From positions 31,647-65,923 of the forward strand of contig NZ_VSSS01000056.1 of the NCBI RefSeq assembly GCF_008123425.1: a stretch of DNA of 34,277 bases, in the 5' to 3' direction. The stretch's first letter is position 1; every line of letters starts with the position of its first letter. A program made the position numbers and the translations under genes. Shown here piece after piece: positions 1 to 12,300 of the stretch. Below the pieces are notes generated by a model. It did not search any database, was not told where the DNA came from, and saw only the letters and a list, made by a program, of their open reading frames with translations. Source of the stretch: Bradyrhizobium rifense (GTDB taxonomy: Bacteria > Pseudomonadota > Alphaproteobacteria > Rhizobiales > Xanthobacteraceae).

Positions 1-297
1 CTCGTCATCTTCGTGTCAACGCCGAGCGAGCTTCGCTTGCAGCGCCTGCGCGCGCGCGAAGCTGCTCATTTCGGTGCCGATGCCGTCGTGCCCGGCGGCT
101 GGCGTTGCGAGGAGACCGAGTCGTTCGTCGACTGGGCATCGCACTACGAAGCCGGTGATCGCGACGGCCGCAGTCTCGCAAAAGATGAGGCGTGGCTCGC
201 GGATCTGCCCTGCCCGGTCGTCCGCGTCGACGGCGCGCGGCCGGTTGCGGAGCTAGTCGAGCAGCTATGCAGCGACGTGGCGGGACTGCCCGGCTGA
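1..297 (+). CDS. P-loop kinase-like protein, 3' fragment (start lies outside window)
   Basis: The reading frame is open from the first base and ends in TGA at 295-297, so this is the C-terminal part of a gene that begins upstream. The fragment opens with a hydrophobic strand followed by a polar 'STPSELRLQRLRAREA' stretch. This resembles the strand and arginine-rich lid of adenylate-kinase or shikimate-kinase-like P-loop phosphotransferases, after the Walker A part, which is not visible here. A later stretch ending in 'PCPVVRVDG' resembles the last strand of that fold. The GTG at 13 is in frame but there is no reason to take it as the start. The substrate cannot be told from the fragment. The family call is an inference from pattern only. 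Confidence 0.55.
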   Translation, partial: LVIFVSTPSELRLQRLRAREAAHFGADAVVPGGWRCEETESFVDWASHYEAGDRDGRSLAKDEAWLADLPCPVVRVDGARPVAELVEQLCSDVAGLPG

Positions 298-337
298 TGT
301 GATATCGTTCTGGGCTTTCCCCGCCGCCGGAGCAGCC

Positions 338-1249
338 ATGACCGACAAAATCTACGTGCGCGCAGCGCAACCCGCGACGCCGATCAATTTCGACGTGCCG
401 GCCCATGCCTGCGACTGTCACACCCATATCCATGGCGATGTCGAGAAATTTCCGTTCTTTGCGGGTCGCGTTTATACGCCGGGCCCGGCGAGCCCGGAAG
501 AAATGGCGGCGTTGCACAAGGCGCTGCATATCGAGCGCGTGGTGATCGTCACGCCGAGCGTCTACGGCACCGACAATTCCTCCAGCCTGTTCGGGATAAG
601 GGCGCGCGGCGCGACCGCGCGCGGGGTGGCCGTGATCGACGACAAAACCACGGAAGCTCAGCTCGACACGATGCATGCGGGCGGCTTTCGCGGCATCCGC
701 ATCAATCTTGCAACCGACGGCGTCAACAATCCCGATGTCGGCCGCGCCCGCTTCACCGCCGCCATCGAGCGCATGAAGGCGCGCGGCTGGCATGTGCAGC
801 TCTACACCACGCTGGCGATGATCTCGGCCATCAGGGATATTGTGCTGGCCTCACCGGTCCCTGCGGTGTTCGACCACTTTGGCGGCCTCGAGGCCTCACT
901 CGGACTGGAGCAGCCCGGCTTTGCCGACCTCGTCGCACTCGTCAAATCGGGCAAGGCCTATGCGAAGATTTCGGGCGCCTACCGCTCGTCGAACCTCGCG
1001 CCCGATTATCAGGACATGGCGCCCTATGCGCGTGCACTGATCGCTGCAAACCCGGACCGCATCGTGTGGGGCACCGACTGGCCACATCCGGATTCGGCGC
1101 AAGTTGAAGGCCGCAAGACCACCGACCTCGCACCGTTCCACGCGATCGACGATGGCCGTCTGCTCAACCAGCTCCCGGTATGGGCGCCGGATGCGGATGT
1201 ACGCAAGAAAATCCTGGTCGACAATCCGGCGCGACTCTACGGCTTCTGA
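338..1249 (+). CDS. Amidohydrolase family protein (TIM-barrel, PDC-lactonase-like)
   Basis: The protein has 303 residues and the features of the amidohydrolase 2 family, whose members hydrolyse or decarboxylate cyclic and aromatic acids. Near the N-terminus 'ACDCHTHIHGD' gives the HxH metal or active-site motif. 'FDHFGG' lies in the middle, and 'IVWGTDWPHPD' near the end gives the conserved aspartate. The motif set and length are closest to 2-pyrone-4,6-dicarboxylate lactonase-type enzymes, but the true substrate is unknown. A GTG at 299 would add 13 residues. The ATG at 338 is preferred because GGAG lies about six bases upstream and the family usually begins close to the HxH motif. The gene follows the upstream fragment by only about 40 bases and may be cotranscribed with it. 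Confidence 0.85.
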   Translation: MTDKIYVRAAQPATPINFDVPAHACDCHTHIHGDVEKFPFFAGRVYTPGPASPEEMAALHKALHIERVVIVTPSVYGTDNSSSLFGIRARGATARGVAVIDDKTTEAQLDTMHAGGFRGIRINLATDGVNNPDVGRARFTAAIERMKARGWHVQLYTTLAMISAIRDIVLASPVPAVFDHFGGLEASLGLEQPGFADLVALVKSGKAYAKISGAYRSSNLAPDYQDMAPYARALIAANPDRIVWGTDWPHPDSAQVEGRKTTDLAPFHAIDDGRLLNQLPVWAPDADVRKKILVDNPARLYGF

Positions 1250-1451
1250 GTCGCGACAAGTCCGATTAGGTTCAAACAAAATGCGACGAGGTTCTACGTC
1301 GAGTGATGGAACTGTTGTCAGGAGGGCACAACGACGCTGACTCACACGTTCGTGTTTGCGCTCTCGTCTGCTTTTCAGCCTTCCGGTTGAGGCGACGATT
1401 CAATTTCGCAGGTACGCACACGCACAGATTTTCTTTTGATTGTGCGGATGC

Positions 1452-2081
1452 ATGCCCTTATCGCATTTTCTTGCCGCGCTTTTTTCTGGCGTCGGAATTG
1501 GTTTCACCGTCGCGGCTCCGATTGGGCCAATGGGCATGCTGTGCATTCAGCGCACATTGGCGTCGGGCATGGCCACAGGCCTCGCCACCGGTTTCGGCGC
1601 GGCGACCGTGCATCTCATCTACAGCGCCTTCGCAGTCTTGGGATTGGGCGCGCTGGCGCAGCCCTGGGTTGAGGCGAATGCCGTCGTCTTCGGCATCGTC
1701 TCGGCGCTCACGCTGCTGTGGTTCGCGCTCCGCACGCATCGCTGTTCCATCGTGCTTCAGGAAGCCGGTGAGATCGACCGAGTGCGTCTCGCACGCGCCT
1801 ATCTCAGCGCCATCGCGCTCGGGCTGACCAATCCGTTGACGGTCATCCTGTTTCTGGCGGCGCTGCACGCGTTCTCCACGCAGGCCGCAGCCGCACCGAT
1901 GATCGCGGGCGTCTTCGTCGGCTCTGCGGTCTGGTGGATGATCCTCAGCACGATCGTCGCAACCGCGCGGTCACGGCTGACGCCGCGGATGCTGTCCCTG
2001 AGCAGCCGCGTCGCGAGCCTGATGCTGCTCGGACTCGGCACCACGATGCTGCTGCGGATCGCGCAGCGCGCATTGGAGTAA
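1452..2081 (+). CDS. LysE family transporter (amino-acid/metabolite exporter)
   Basis: The 209-residue inner-membrane protein has about six hydrophobic segments. The N-terminal signature 'VAAPIGPMGMLCIQRT' is the hallmark of the LysE/RhtB exporter family, and the second half carries 'LGLTNPLTVILFLAAL', the repeat-like TNP motif. Such proteins export amino acids or related small molecules; the substrate cannot be read from the sequence. The start is the ATG at 1452; an in-frame TTG at 1440 would add four residues. The roughly 200 bases upstream (1250-1451) hold no recognisable gene and presumably the promoter. An overlapping frame from 1303 is rejected because it lacks family features. A short dispersed repeat begins directly after the stop. 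Confidence 0.88.
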   Translation: MPLSHFLAALFSGVGIGFTVAAPIGPMGMLCIQRTLASGMATGLATGFGAATVHLIYSAFAVLGLGALAQPWVEANAVVFGIVSALTLLWFALRTHRCSIVLQEAGEIDRVRLARAYLSAIALGLTNPLTVILFLAALHAFSTQAAAAPMIAGVFVGSAVWWMILSTIVATARSRLTPRMLSLSSRVASLMLLGLGTTMLLRIAQRALE

Positions 2082-2082
2082 T

Positions 2083-2127
2083 GCGCGATCCGGAAAAGTG
2101 TGCAGCGGCTTTCCGACAAGATCACGC
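2083..2127 (+). repeat. Short dispersed palindromic repeat, copy 1 (degenerate)
   Basis: The stretch begins GCGCGATCCGGAAAAGTG, continues with CAGCGGCTTTCCGACAAG and ends ATCACGC. It matches the reverse complement of 8105-8152 at nearly every position. The arms CGGAAAG/CTTTCCG-like sequences can pair. It lies between the convergent LysE gene and the RND pump gene. From memory such elements are frequent between genes in Bradyrhizobium and related genomes; the role is unknown. This copy has diverged more from the apparent consensus than the second copy. Confidence 0.75.
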
Positions 2128-2141
2128 ACAAATAAGGCGCG

Positions 2142-5258
<3,117 letters not shown>

Positions 5259-5290
5259 TCAGATTTTTTCGCAGTTTCTTGGGTCGTCGA

Positions 5291-6535
5291 TCAGCTACCG
5301 GACGCCGCGCGGTCGATGAACAGGCTGCCTTTGACGACGATCTTTTCGCCGGGCTTCAGGTTGCTGGTCACCTCGACGAGGTTGCCGTTGATGAGGCCGA
5401 TCTTGATCTGGCGCAGCTCGACCGACTTGTCCTCGCGCGCGACCCAGATGCGGACCTGGTCGCCTTCGTAGATCAGCGCCTGCTTCGGCACCGCAGGCGC
5501 CGCGCGGTCGCCGGCCGAATAGATCGTGACGTTGGCGAACATTTCCGGCTTGAGCAGGCCGTCCTTGTTATCGATGGTAGCGCGAACCAGCAGGCGGCGG
5601 GTATTGGGATCGATCGCGGCGGCGACGTAGTTGATCTTGGCGGTCAAGGGGCGGCCCGGCAGCGCCATCACGTTGACGCTGATGTCCTGCCCGACGCTGA
5701 CTTGGGCAGCGTCGCTCTCGCGCACGAAGGCGGTGAGCCAGACCGTGGAGAGATCGCCGATCACGAAGACCGGATCGCTGGCGCCGGCGCTGACATATTG
5801 CCCGGGACCGATCTTGCGCTGCACGACTGTGCCCGAAATCGGCGCATAGATCGTGATTTCCGGATTGATCGTGCTCTTGGTCTGGAACGCCTTGATCGTC
5901 TCGTCGGTGAAGCCGAGGATGCGCAGCTTGTTGTTTGCGGCCTCCAGCGCCGTCACCGAAGAGCGCATATCGTTCTGCGCCTGGACCTGGGTCGCTTCCG
6001 CCTGCTGATAATCCTTGAGCGGAATGGCGCGGCCTTCGTAGAGATCCTTGGCGCGCCGGTACTGGATGTCGGCCAGCTCGAGTGCCGACTTTGCCTTGTT
6101 CTGCGACGTCATCGCCGCGATGAAATCGTTCTGGGCCTGCACGGTGTCGGCGGCCTCGATTGTGAACAGCGGTTGCCCCTGGGTCACACTCTCGCCCGGC
6201 TTGGCGAGCAGCTTGGTCACGCGGCCTGCATAGGGCGAGAACACCGGCGTCGAGCGGTCTTCATCGACCGCGACCTTGCCTTCAGTGACGTACTCGGCGC
6301 GGAAGGCCTTGGCATTGACCGGCTCGATCGTCAGCGTCGCCCATTCGGACGGTGTCGGCGTGAAATTCTGGGCGTTCCTGCGCGACTGGCTCGAGACCTC
6401 CGAGTGGCTCTTGTCCTTGGCGCCTGCAAACAGGAAGCCGTAGGCGCCAGCGCCGGCAAGCGCCAGTAAAACTACGGATGTGATCACCCGTTGTTTTGTA
6501 AGCACCTGCAATCGCTTGGTATTTTCAACTACCAT
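5291..6535 (-). CDS. RND efflux periplasmic adaptor subunit (CzcB/CusB-like)
   Basis: The 414-residue membrane-fusion protein has an N-terminal membrane anchor at about residues 18-37 and no lipobox cysteine. A lipoyl-like half follows ('SPYAGRVTKLLAKPGESV'), then an alpha-helical hairpin rich in Ala and Gln, the second lipoyl half ('IYAPISGTVVQRKIGPGQYV') and beta-barrel domains. It bridges the inner-membrane pump and an outer-membrane channel across the periplasm. It is the first gene of a two-gene minus-strand operon with the permease. The 140-base region 6536-6675 should hold the promoter, but I see no clear promoter boxes or metal-regulator operator there. A metal substrate is inferred from the HME-type partner. 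Confidence 0.9.
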   Translation of the reverse strand: MVVENTKRLQVLTKQRVITSVVLLALAGAGAYGFLFAGAKDKSHSEVSSQSRRNAQNFTPTPSEWATLTIEPVNAKAFRAEYVTEGKVAVDEDRSTPVFSPYAGRVTKLLAKPGESVTQGQPLFTIEAADTVQAQNDFIAAMTSQNKAKSALELADIQYRRAKDLYEGRAIPLKDYQQAEATQVQAQNDMRSSVTALEAANNKLRILGFTDETIKAFQTKSTINPEITIYAPISGTVVQRKIGPGQYVSAGASDPVFVIGDLSTVWLTAFVRESDAAQVSVGQDISVNVMALPGRPLTAKINYVAAAIDPNTRRLLVRATIDNKDGLLKPEMFANVTIYSAGDRAAPAVPKQALIYEGDQVRIWVAREDKSVELRQIKIGLINGNLVEVTSNLKPGEKIVVKGSLFIDRAASGS

Positions 6536-6675
6536 GGGGCCCGGTCATGTCTGCGACGATCTCGGCAGACGGCTGCCTCATCGGTCGCGCTAATAGTGCC
6601 GAATTGGGATTTCAAACAACCTAAAAAACGCTGGCCGTCCTTCGGTTTGCGTTAAAATTTTGCGACACGTCAGCT

Positions 6676-8079
6676 TCACGTCAGCTTCGCCGGCCATTGC
6701 GGCGGATGGCTGCCGAGAGGCATGGCCGGACGGCTCCATTGCGCCGGCGTCCGCGACAGCACGGCCGAATGGCGCACCGCCGTCAACGTGCCGAAGCCAG
6801 ATGACACGGTTTCCATGAACGCTGCATGTACAGCCTCGCCCGTAAGATCCGGGGTGTCGAGACCGCCTTCGAGCCGGCCGAGATTCCACAGCCAGCGTCC
6901 GGTCTGTGCCAGCGACACGCGCACGTGCCAGCTGCCGCCTTCGACGGCCTGACGCGCCCTCGCCATCATCGCGCCGAACGCCATCAGATAGCCGGTGGCG
7001 TGATCGAGCATCTGCGCCGGCAATTCCCTGGGACCGTCGATGCCGGCAGCCTTGCCTTCCGCGTCGTTGAAGCCGGTCGTGGTCTGCACCAGCGAATCGA
7101 AGCCGCGCCGCTCGGCCCATGGGCCGGCATGGCCGTAAGCCGACAGCGCGACGTAGACGATGCCGGGATTGATCTCCGCGGCGTGCTCAGGCGAGAAGCC
7201 GAGGGTGGCGAGCGCGCGCGGGCGATAGCCTTGAGAGACGATGTCGGCGTCCTTCAACAACGTGCGCATCTGCGCCCTGCCCGCCTCGCTCTTCAGCTCG
7301 ATGAAGGTGGTGAGCTTGCCGCGGCCGGTGTCGATGGTGAGCCAGGGAATGGCCGGCAGGTCGGGCCCTGAAACGAGCAGCACGTCCGCGCCGTGCGCAG
7401 CGAGCGTGCGGCCGGCGACGGGACCTGCAATGACACGGGAGAGATCGAGCACGCGAAGACCAGCGAGCGGGCGATCGCCTTTGGACCACGGTTTCGGCGC
7501 GGCATCGCCGATCTTCTCGATCGAAATCAGCGGCAGCTCGGCGAGTGCGCGCGCTTGCGGCAGCACCGACCATTCATCGTAAGAACGCATCAGAGCGACG
7601 ACTCCGCCTGCGGCATAGGCCGCGGTTTCGAAATCCTCGCCCTTCCACTGCATCAGCGCGGCCTGCACCTTCTCGCGCTCGGGCACACAGCCAAGCACCT
7701 TGCAGACGGCGTCGCGGTGATGCCTAAAGTTGGTATGGCAGCGGACGAAGCGGTTGTCGCCGGTTCTGTAGACGCCGGCGATGGCGTCCCAGGCCGGTGG
7801 CGGCGGCTTGTCGTCGAGGCGCAGATAGCGCTCGGAGCGGCATTCGACGACGGAGTGGCGCATGTCGACGCTCACGTCCTGCGCCTCGCCGCTGCGTTGC
7901 CGCCAGATTTCGGCGGCGGCTAGCCCTGCGGCGGCGATCGTTGTTTGCCCGGCGACGGCGACACGGAACGAGGACGGGATCTGCGGCTCGTCGCCGGTCA
8001 GGCGCACGCGCTCAAGGGCAGCTTTATCGCCACCGGCGGAGGTCCAGATACCCTTGAGAATGTCGGCGGGGCTTTGCAT
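6676..8079 (-). CDS. CaiB/BaiF family CoA-transferase (class III), unusual domain order
   Basis: The 467-residue protein is related to class III CoA-transferases, which move CoA between acyl-CoA and carboxylic acids. The family's usual N-terminal signature, 'RVLDLSRVIAGPVAGRTLAA', appears only near residue 210. It is followed by 'GYRPRALATLGFSPE', 'YVALSAYGHAGPW' and 'MLDHATGYLMAFGAMMAR'; the aspartate there is the likely catalytic residue by analogy. The first 190 residues resemble the family's C-terminal half ('DVSVDMRHSVVE', 'FRHHRDAVCKVLG'). The start is set at the ATG at 8079, with AGAGAAGAGG upstream; an in-frame start at 8136 would add 19 poorly conserved residues. An 11-base tandem duplication covers the stop codon. 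The substrate is unknown. Confidence 0.82.
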   Translation of the reverse strand: MQSPADILKGIWTSAGGDKAALERVRLTGDEPQIPSSFRVAVAGQTTIAAAGLAAAEIWRQRSGEAQDVSVDMRHSVVECRSERYLRLDDKPPPPAWDAIAGVYRTGDNRFVRCHTNFRHHRDAVCKVLGCVPEREKVQAALMQWKGEDFETAAYAAGGVVALMRSYDEWSVLPQARALAELPLISIEKIGDAAPKPWSKGDRPLAGLRVLDLSRVIAGPVAGRTLAAHGADVLLVSGPDLPAIPWLTIDTGRGKLTTFIELKSEAGRAQMRTLLKDADIVSQGYRPRALATLGFSPEHAAEINPGIVYVALSAYGHAGPWAERRGFDSLVQTTTGFNDAEGKAAGIDGPRELPAQMLDHATGYLMAFGAMMARARQAVEGGSWHVRVSLAQTGRWLWNLGRLEGGLDTPDLTGEAVHAAFMETVSSGFGTLTAVRHSAVLSRTPAQWSRPAMPLGSHPPQWPAKLT

Positions 8080-8104
8080 GGCCTCTTCTCTCCCTTTCAG
8101 ACTT

Positions 8105-8152
8105 GAGCATGACCTTTTCGGAAAACCGCTGCGCACTTTTCCGGATCATGCT
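8105..8152 (-). repeat. Short dispersed palindromic repeat, copy 2
   Basis: On the minus strand this reads GCATGATCCGGAAAAGTG, then CGCAGCGGTTTTCCG, then AAAAGGTCATGCTC. The arms CGGAAAA and TTTTCCG can form a hairpin, and the outer GCATGA/TCATGC bases extend it. It is the inverted counterpart of 2083-2127. It lies in the space between the divergent CoA-transferase gene and a small membrane protein gene, so it may sit in or near both promoters. The function is not known. Confidence 0.8.
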
Positions 8153-8191
8153 GTAGCCTTGCGACCATTCATGAGCACATGAGGAAATGCA

Positions 8192-8479
8192 ATGGCCGCC
8201 ATCGACCCCCTCACCGCAGGCGCCGTGTTCGTCGCAACGGCGGCCACCGACGCAGTCTATGTGATGTTCACCTCGGCCGTGATTGCGCGCAAGCGCGTGC
8301 CGGCGGCGAACTGGAGCGCAGTCTGGTATCTGCTCTCCTCTTACGCGGTGATCAGCTACACCGAAAACGCCTTCTATGTCGCTTTCGCGGCGATCGGCTC
8401 CTGGGTCGGCGCCTATGCGTCGCTGACCTTCCTGCATCGTCCGCCCGGCGGGCCGCCGGTGGGGGCGGCGCCGGAGTGA
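8192..8479 (+). CDS. Small hypothetical membrane protein
   Basis: This is a 95-residue protein that I do not recognise. Hydrophobic stretches at about residues 8-31, 43-57 and 60-82 suggest two or three membrane helices. A short Pro/Gly-rich tail ('HRPPGGPPVG') follows. The ATG at 8192 is well supported by GAGGA eight bases upstream. The gene is divergent from the CoA-transferase gene, with a dispersed repeat between them. The aromatic and polar pattern inside the second helix ('SYAVISYTENAFY') suggests a conserved membrane family rather than a chance frame, but no function can be assigned. Confidence 0.7.
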   Translation: MAAIDPLTAGAVFVATAATDAVYVMFTSAVIARKRVPAANWSAVWYLLSSYAVISYTENAFYVAFAAIGSWVGAYASLTFLHRPPGGPPVGAAPE

Positions 8480-8510
8480 GGGCACGCATTGGGGAGCCGT
8501 AACCGAAGAC

Positions 8511-9212
8511 CTAAGACTCCGGTGACACAGACGCTCGCTGGCGCCGTCTGTGGATGAGCCACATCGCCCATCTGATCAGCCAGTTCGGGACGTTCAGGTA
8601 GCGCAAGGTTTCCACCTCGCCTTCCTGATGTCGCCACCAAAAGTTCTTGTCAGAGTAAAAGTCAGGATCGCTGGCACACCACTCGAGCGCACGCACAATT
8701 TCATCCTGCAAGGGCTCGCTGTCAGGCAGCTTCGCGAGGAAATTCAACTCGCGCCGGAGACAGATCGATTCGATCCGGATCCGCATCGCCTCGAGATACT
8801 GGATGCCCCATCCTTCCAAGCGGGCATGGGTCGCTTCATGAACGATGGTAGAGGCGATCTGCTCGAGCGTCTTTGTCTCGTTGAGAACGTAACGTTCATC
8901 GAGGGTGCAGGCGTTCAATGACCGATCATAGTGCGCCTGGCCGCTGGGGAGCAGATGCACCCATATTCGGTCGAGATTGCGGGTGATACGGAAATAGTTG
9001 AGTGTGTCGTAACGTTTGGTGAGCTGGAGGGCGTCCTCCACGCGACGCAGCGCCGGGTAAGGCTTGCTTTCGGTCGTGCCAATCCACAGCCCGTCGATCG
9101 TGCTGCTCTTGGAGAACCAGAGGCCCAGCCTATCGACGAGGAGGGGTCTTCGATCCGGCTTTGCGGCGACGGCGAGGCCGCGTGATCGTTGCGGCGATTC
9201 CAGTTGCTGCAA
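8511..9212 (-). CDS. Hypothetical protein with HExxH zinc-protease-like motif
   Basis: The 233-residue protein has no signal peptide. 'TIVHEATHARLEG' contains an HExxH motif (His125, Glu126, His129), the zinc-binding and catalytic pattern of many metallopeptidases. A Glu-rich helix follows ('YLEAMRIRIESICLRRELNF') that could supply the third ligand. The C-terminus is Trp- and Arg-rich. I cannot name a family. The start is uncertain: no ATG is available in this frame before the conserved-looking part. The TTG at 9212 has GAGGGG six bases upstream, and an in-frame stop lies at 9216-9218. A neighbouring frame upstream also looks fairly protein-like, so an N-terminal frameshift is possible. Confidence 0.65.
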   Translation of the reverse strand: MQQLESPQRSRGLAVAAKPDRRPLLVDRLGLWFSKSSTIDGLWIGTTESKPYPALRRVEDALQLTKRYDTLNYFRITRNLDRIWVHLLPSGQAHYDRSLNACTLDERYVLNETKTLEQIASTIVHEATHARLEGWGIQYLEAMRIRIESICLRRELNFLAKLPDSEPLQDEIVRALEWCASDPDFYSDKNFWWRHQEGEVETLRYLNVPNWLIRWAMWLIHRRRQRASVSPES

Positions 9213-9349
9213 ACATCACCCCTCATGTCCAAATCGGGCACACGCGAAGGATATAGGCGCATCTCGCTTTCGGGTCGCTTAGAGAGTTTATTCAAATCGT
9301 ATTGATCGTTGAGCGGGATCAGCCGATCCCTGCGGTCGTTCATGACTCC

Positions 9350-12300
9350 TCAATGGAAATCCCGCGACGGTGGCAGGATGCGGACGTTGCGGGGGTGGCG
9401 GATTTTTTGCGCCGGCATGTCCGCGTGGTCGCGGCGGTCGTCGTTGAGCGGCTCGATCAGGTCAGCGCCTGCCGGCACCGGAGGCTTGCGGCTCAGGGCA
9501 TCGTTGGCGAGGCCGACCAGATCGTGCGAGCGGTCGATCATGCGCTGGGCGATCAGATGCGTCACCTTCTCGGGGCTGCTCTGGATATAGCCCTGTACCT
9601 CGATGAGGCGCGCGCCCATCACCTCCTTGCGGTACTGCTCCATGACCTTGGGCCACACCACGACATTGGCGATGCCGGTTTCGTCCTCCAGCGTCATGAA
9701 TACCACGCCGCTGGCGCTGCCCGGCCGCTGCCGCACCAGCACCACGCCGGCGCAGCGGACGCGGCGCCGTTCGTTCTCGTGACTGATCTCCTTGCAGGCG
9801 ACGATCCGCTCGCGCGAAAACATCTCGCGCAAGAATTCCATCGGATGGCCTTTGAGTGACAGCCGGATGGTCTGGTAGTCGGCGACGACCTGTTCGGGAC
9901 GCGGCATCACCGGCAACGGCTTGGCCTGCTCATCCGGCTGCTCGCGCGCGGTGGCTGCTTCGAACAGCGGCAGCGCCACGTCGTCAGGCAGTCGCCGCAC
10001 CTGCCACAGTGCCTCGCGGCGGTCGAGCCCGAGCGAGCGGAATGCATCAGCGTCCGCCAGCAGGATCAGCGCGCGCTTCGGCAGGCCGGTGTCGCGGGCA
10101 AAATCTTCGAGCGAGGTGAAGGGGCCGCAATTGCGGGCGTCGATGACAAGATCGGCCCAGTCTTTCGGGCTGACGTATTCCTTGCCCTGCCGCTTCGCTT
10201 GCTCCGATTTGAGAAACTCCTCATCCGGATCGAGCCAATGAAAGCCGTCGATCTGACGAAAACCCAGACGAACAGCGCAATATCTGTCGTCCGTATTCTC
10301 CAGCGTGTTCTGCGCAAAGCTGTAGGACACGTCGATCTCGCGCACCTCGACGCCGTTCTTGCGGGCGTCGCCGACGATCTGCGCCGGCGCGTAAAAGCCC
10401 ATCGGCTGCGAGTTCAGGAGGCCGCAGCAGAAGGCATCGGGGTGATGATATTTCAGCCATGAGGAGATGTAGACGAGCTGGGCGAAGCTCGCGGCATGGC
10501 TCTCCGGGAAACCGTAGGAGCCAAAGCCCTTGATCTGGTCAAAACAGCTTCTAGCGAAGTTTGCATCATAGCCGCGCGCGACCATGTTGCCGATCAGCTT
10601 TTCCTCGTATTGGCCGATGGTGCCGACATTGCGAAAGGTCGCCATCGAGCGGCGCAGACCGTTGGCCTCCTCGGAGGTGAATTTCGCCGCCTCGATCGCG
10701 ATGCGCATCGCCTGCTCCTGGAACAGAGGCACGCCCAACGTTTTGTGCAGCACATTATAAAGCTCGTCCTTGTCGCCATGGTCTGACGACGGAGACGGAT
10801 AACTCACCTTTTCCAGACCGTTTCGCCGTCTCAAGTAAGGATGAACCATGTCGCCCTGGATCGGCCCCGGACGCACGATCGCGACCTCGATGACGAGATC
10901 GTAGAAGGTCCGCGGCTTCAGGCGCGGCAGCATATTCATCTGCGCGCGGCTCTCGACCTGGAATACGCCAAGCGACTCGCCCCGCTGCAGCATTTGATAG
11001 ACTTCGTCGTCATCCTCTCCCTTGATATCCGCAAGTTCGTAACGCTCACCCTTGTGATCGGCTATCAGGTCAAAACACTTGCGGATGCAGGTCAGCATGC
11101 CCAACGCGAGCACGTCGACCTTCATCATGTTGAGCGCGTCGACGTCGTCCTTGTCCCATTCGATGAAAGTGCGGTCGTCCATCGCGGCGTTGCCGATCGG
11201 CACATAGGTGTCGAGCCGGTCCTGCGTGAGCACATAGCCGCCGACATGTTGCGAAAGGTGGCGCGGGAATTCGATCAGCTCGGTCGCGAGTTCGACCGCG
11301 AGGTTGATCATGGGATTTTGGGGATCGAGCCCGGCCTGCCTGACCTGCATGTCGTTGAGGCCCTTACCCCAACTGCCCCAGACGGTGTCGGCGAGCGCGG
11401 CGGTGACGTCCTCGGTCAGGCCCAGCGCCTTGCCGACATCGCGGATGGCGCTGCGCGGGCGATAATGGATGATGGTGGCGATGATCGCGGCGCGGTGGCG
11501 GCCGTAACGGCGATAGACATATTGCATCACCTCTTCGCGACGCGAATGCTCGAAATCGACGTCGATATCCGGCGGCTCCAGCCGCTCCTTGGAGATGAAG
11601 CGCTCGAACAGCAGATCGACCTTGGTCGGGTCGACCGAGGTGATGCCGAGCACGTAGCACACGGCCGAATTCGCCGCCGATCCCCGTCCCTGGCACAGAA
11701 TGTCCTGGCTGCGCGCGTAGTGGACGATGTCGTGCACGGTGAGGAAGTAGTGCGCGTATTTCAGCTCGGCGATCAGCGCGAGCTCCTTCTTGAGGGTGGC
11801 GCGCAGCTTGTCGTCGATATTCCCACCAAAATATGTGTCGACGCCCGCCCAGGTCAGATCCTCCAGATGCCCCTGCGCGGTCTTGCCCGGCGGCACCGGC
11901 TCATCCGGATATTGGTATTTGAGCTGATCGAGCGAGAAGTCGATCTTGTCGGAAAAGCGCATGGTCTCCGCGACAGCCTCGGGGAAATCGTGGAACAGCC
12001 GCGCCATCTCGCGGGGCGTCTTCAGAAAGCGTTCGGCATTGGCTTCCAGCTTGCGTCCGACCGCCTCGATCGTGGTCTTTTCCCGGATGCAGGTCAGCAC
12101 GTCCTGCAGCGGGCGGCGGCCGGGATCGTGATAGAGCACCTCGTTGGTCGCAAGCAGCGGCACGCCTGCTTTGGCTGCGAGATCATCGAGCCGCGACAGG
12201 CGGCGGCGGTCGTCGCCGCGATAGATCAGGCTTGCGGCGAGCCACACGCCTTCGGCGCGGCTGGCTTTGAGTTTTGCGAGAATTTCCAGCGCCTGCTCGA

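Noticed and set aside
1303..1827. 174-codon frame overlapping the LysE gene on the same strand
   Set aside because: Low-complexity Arg/Ser content, while the LysE frame has the full family signature.
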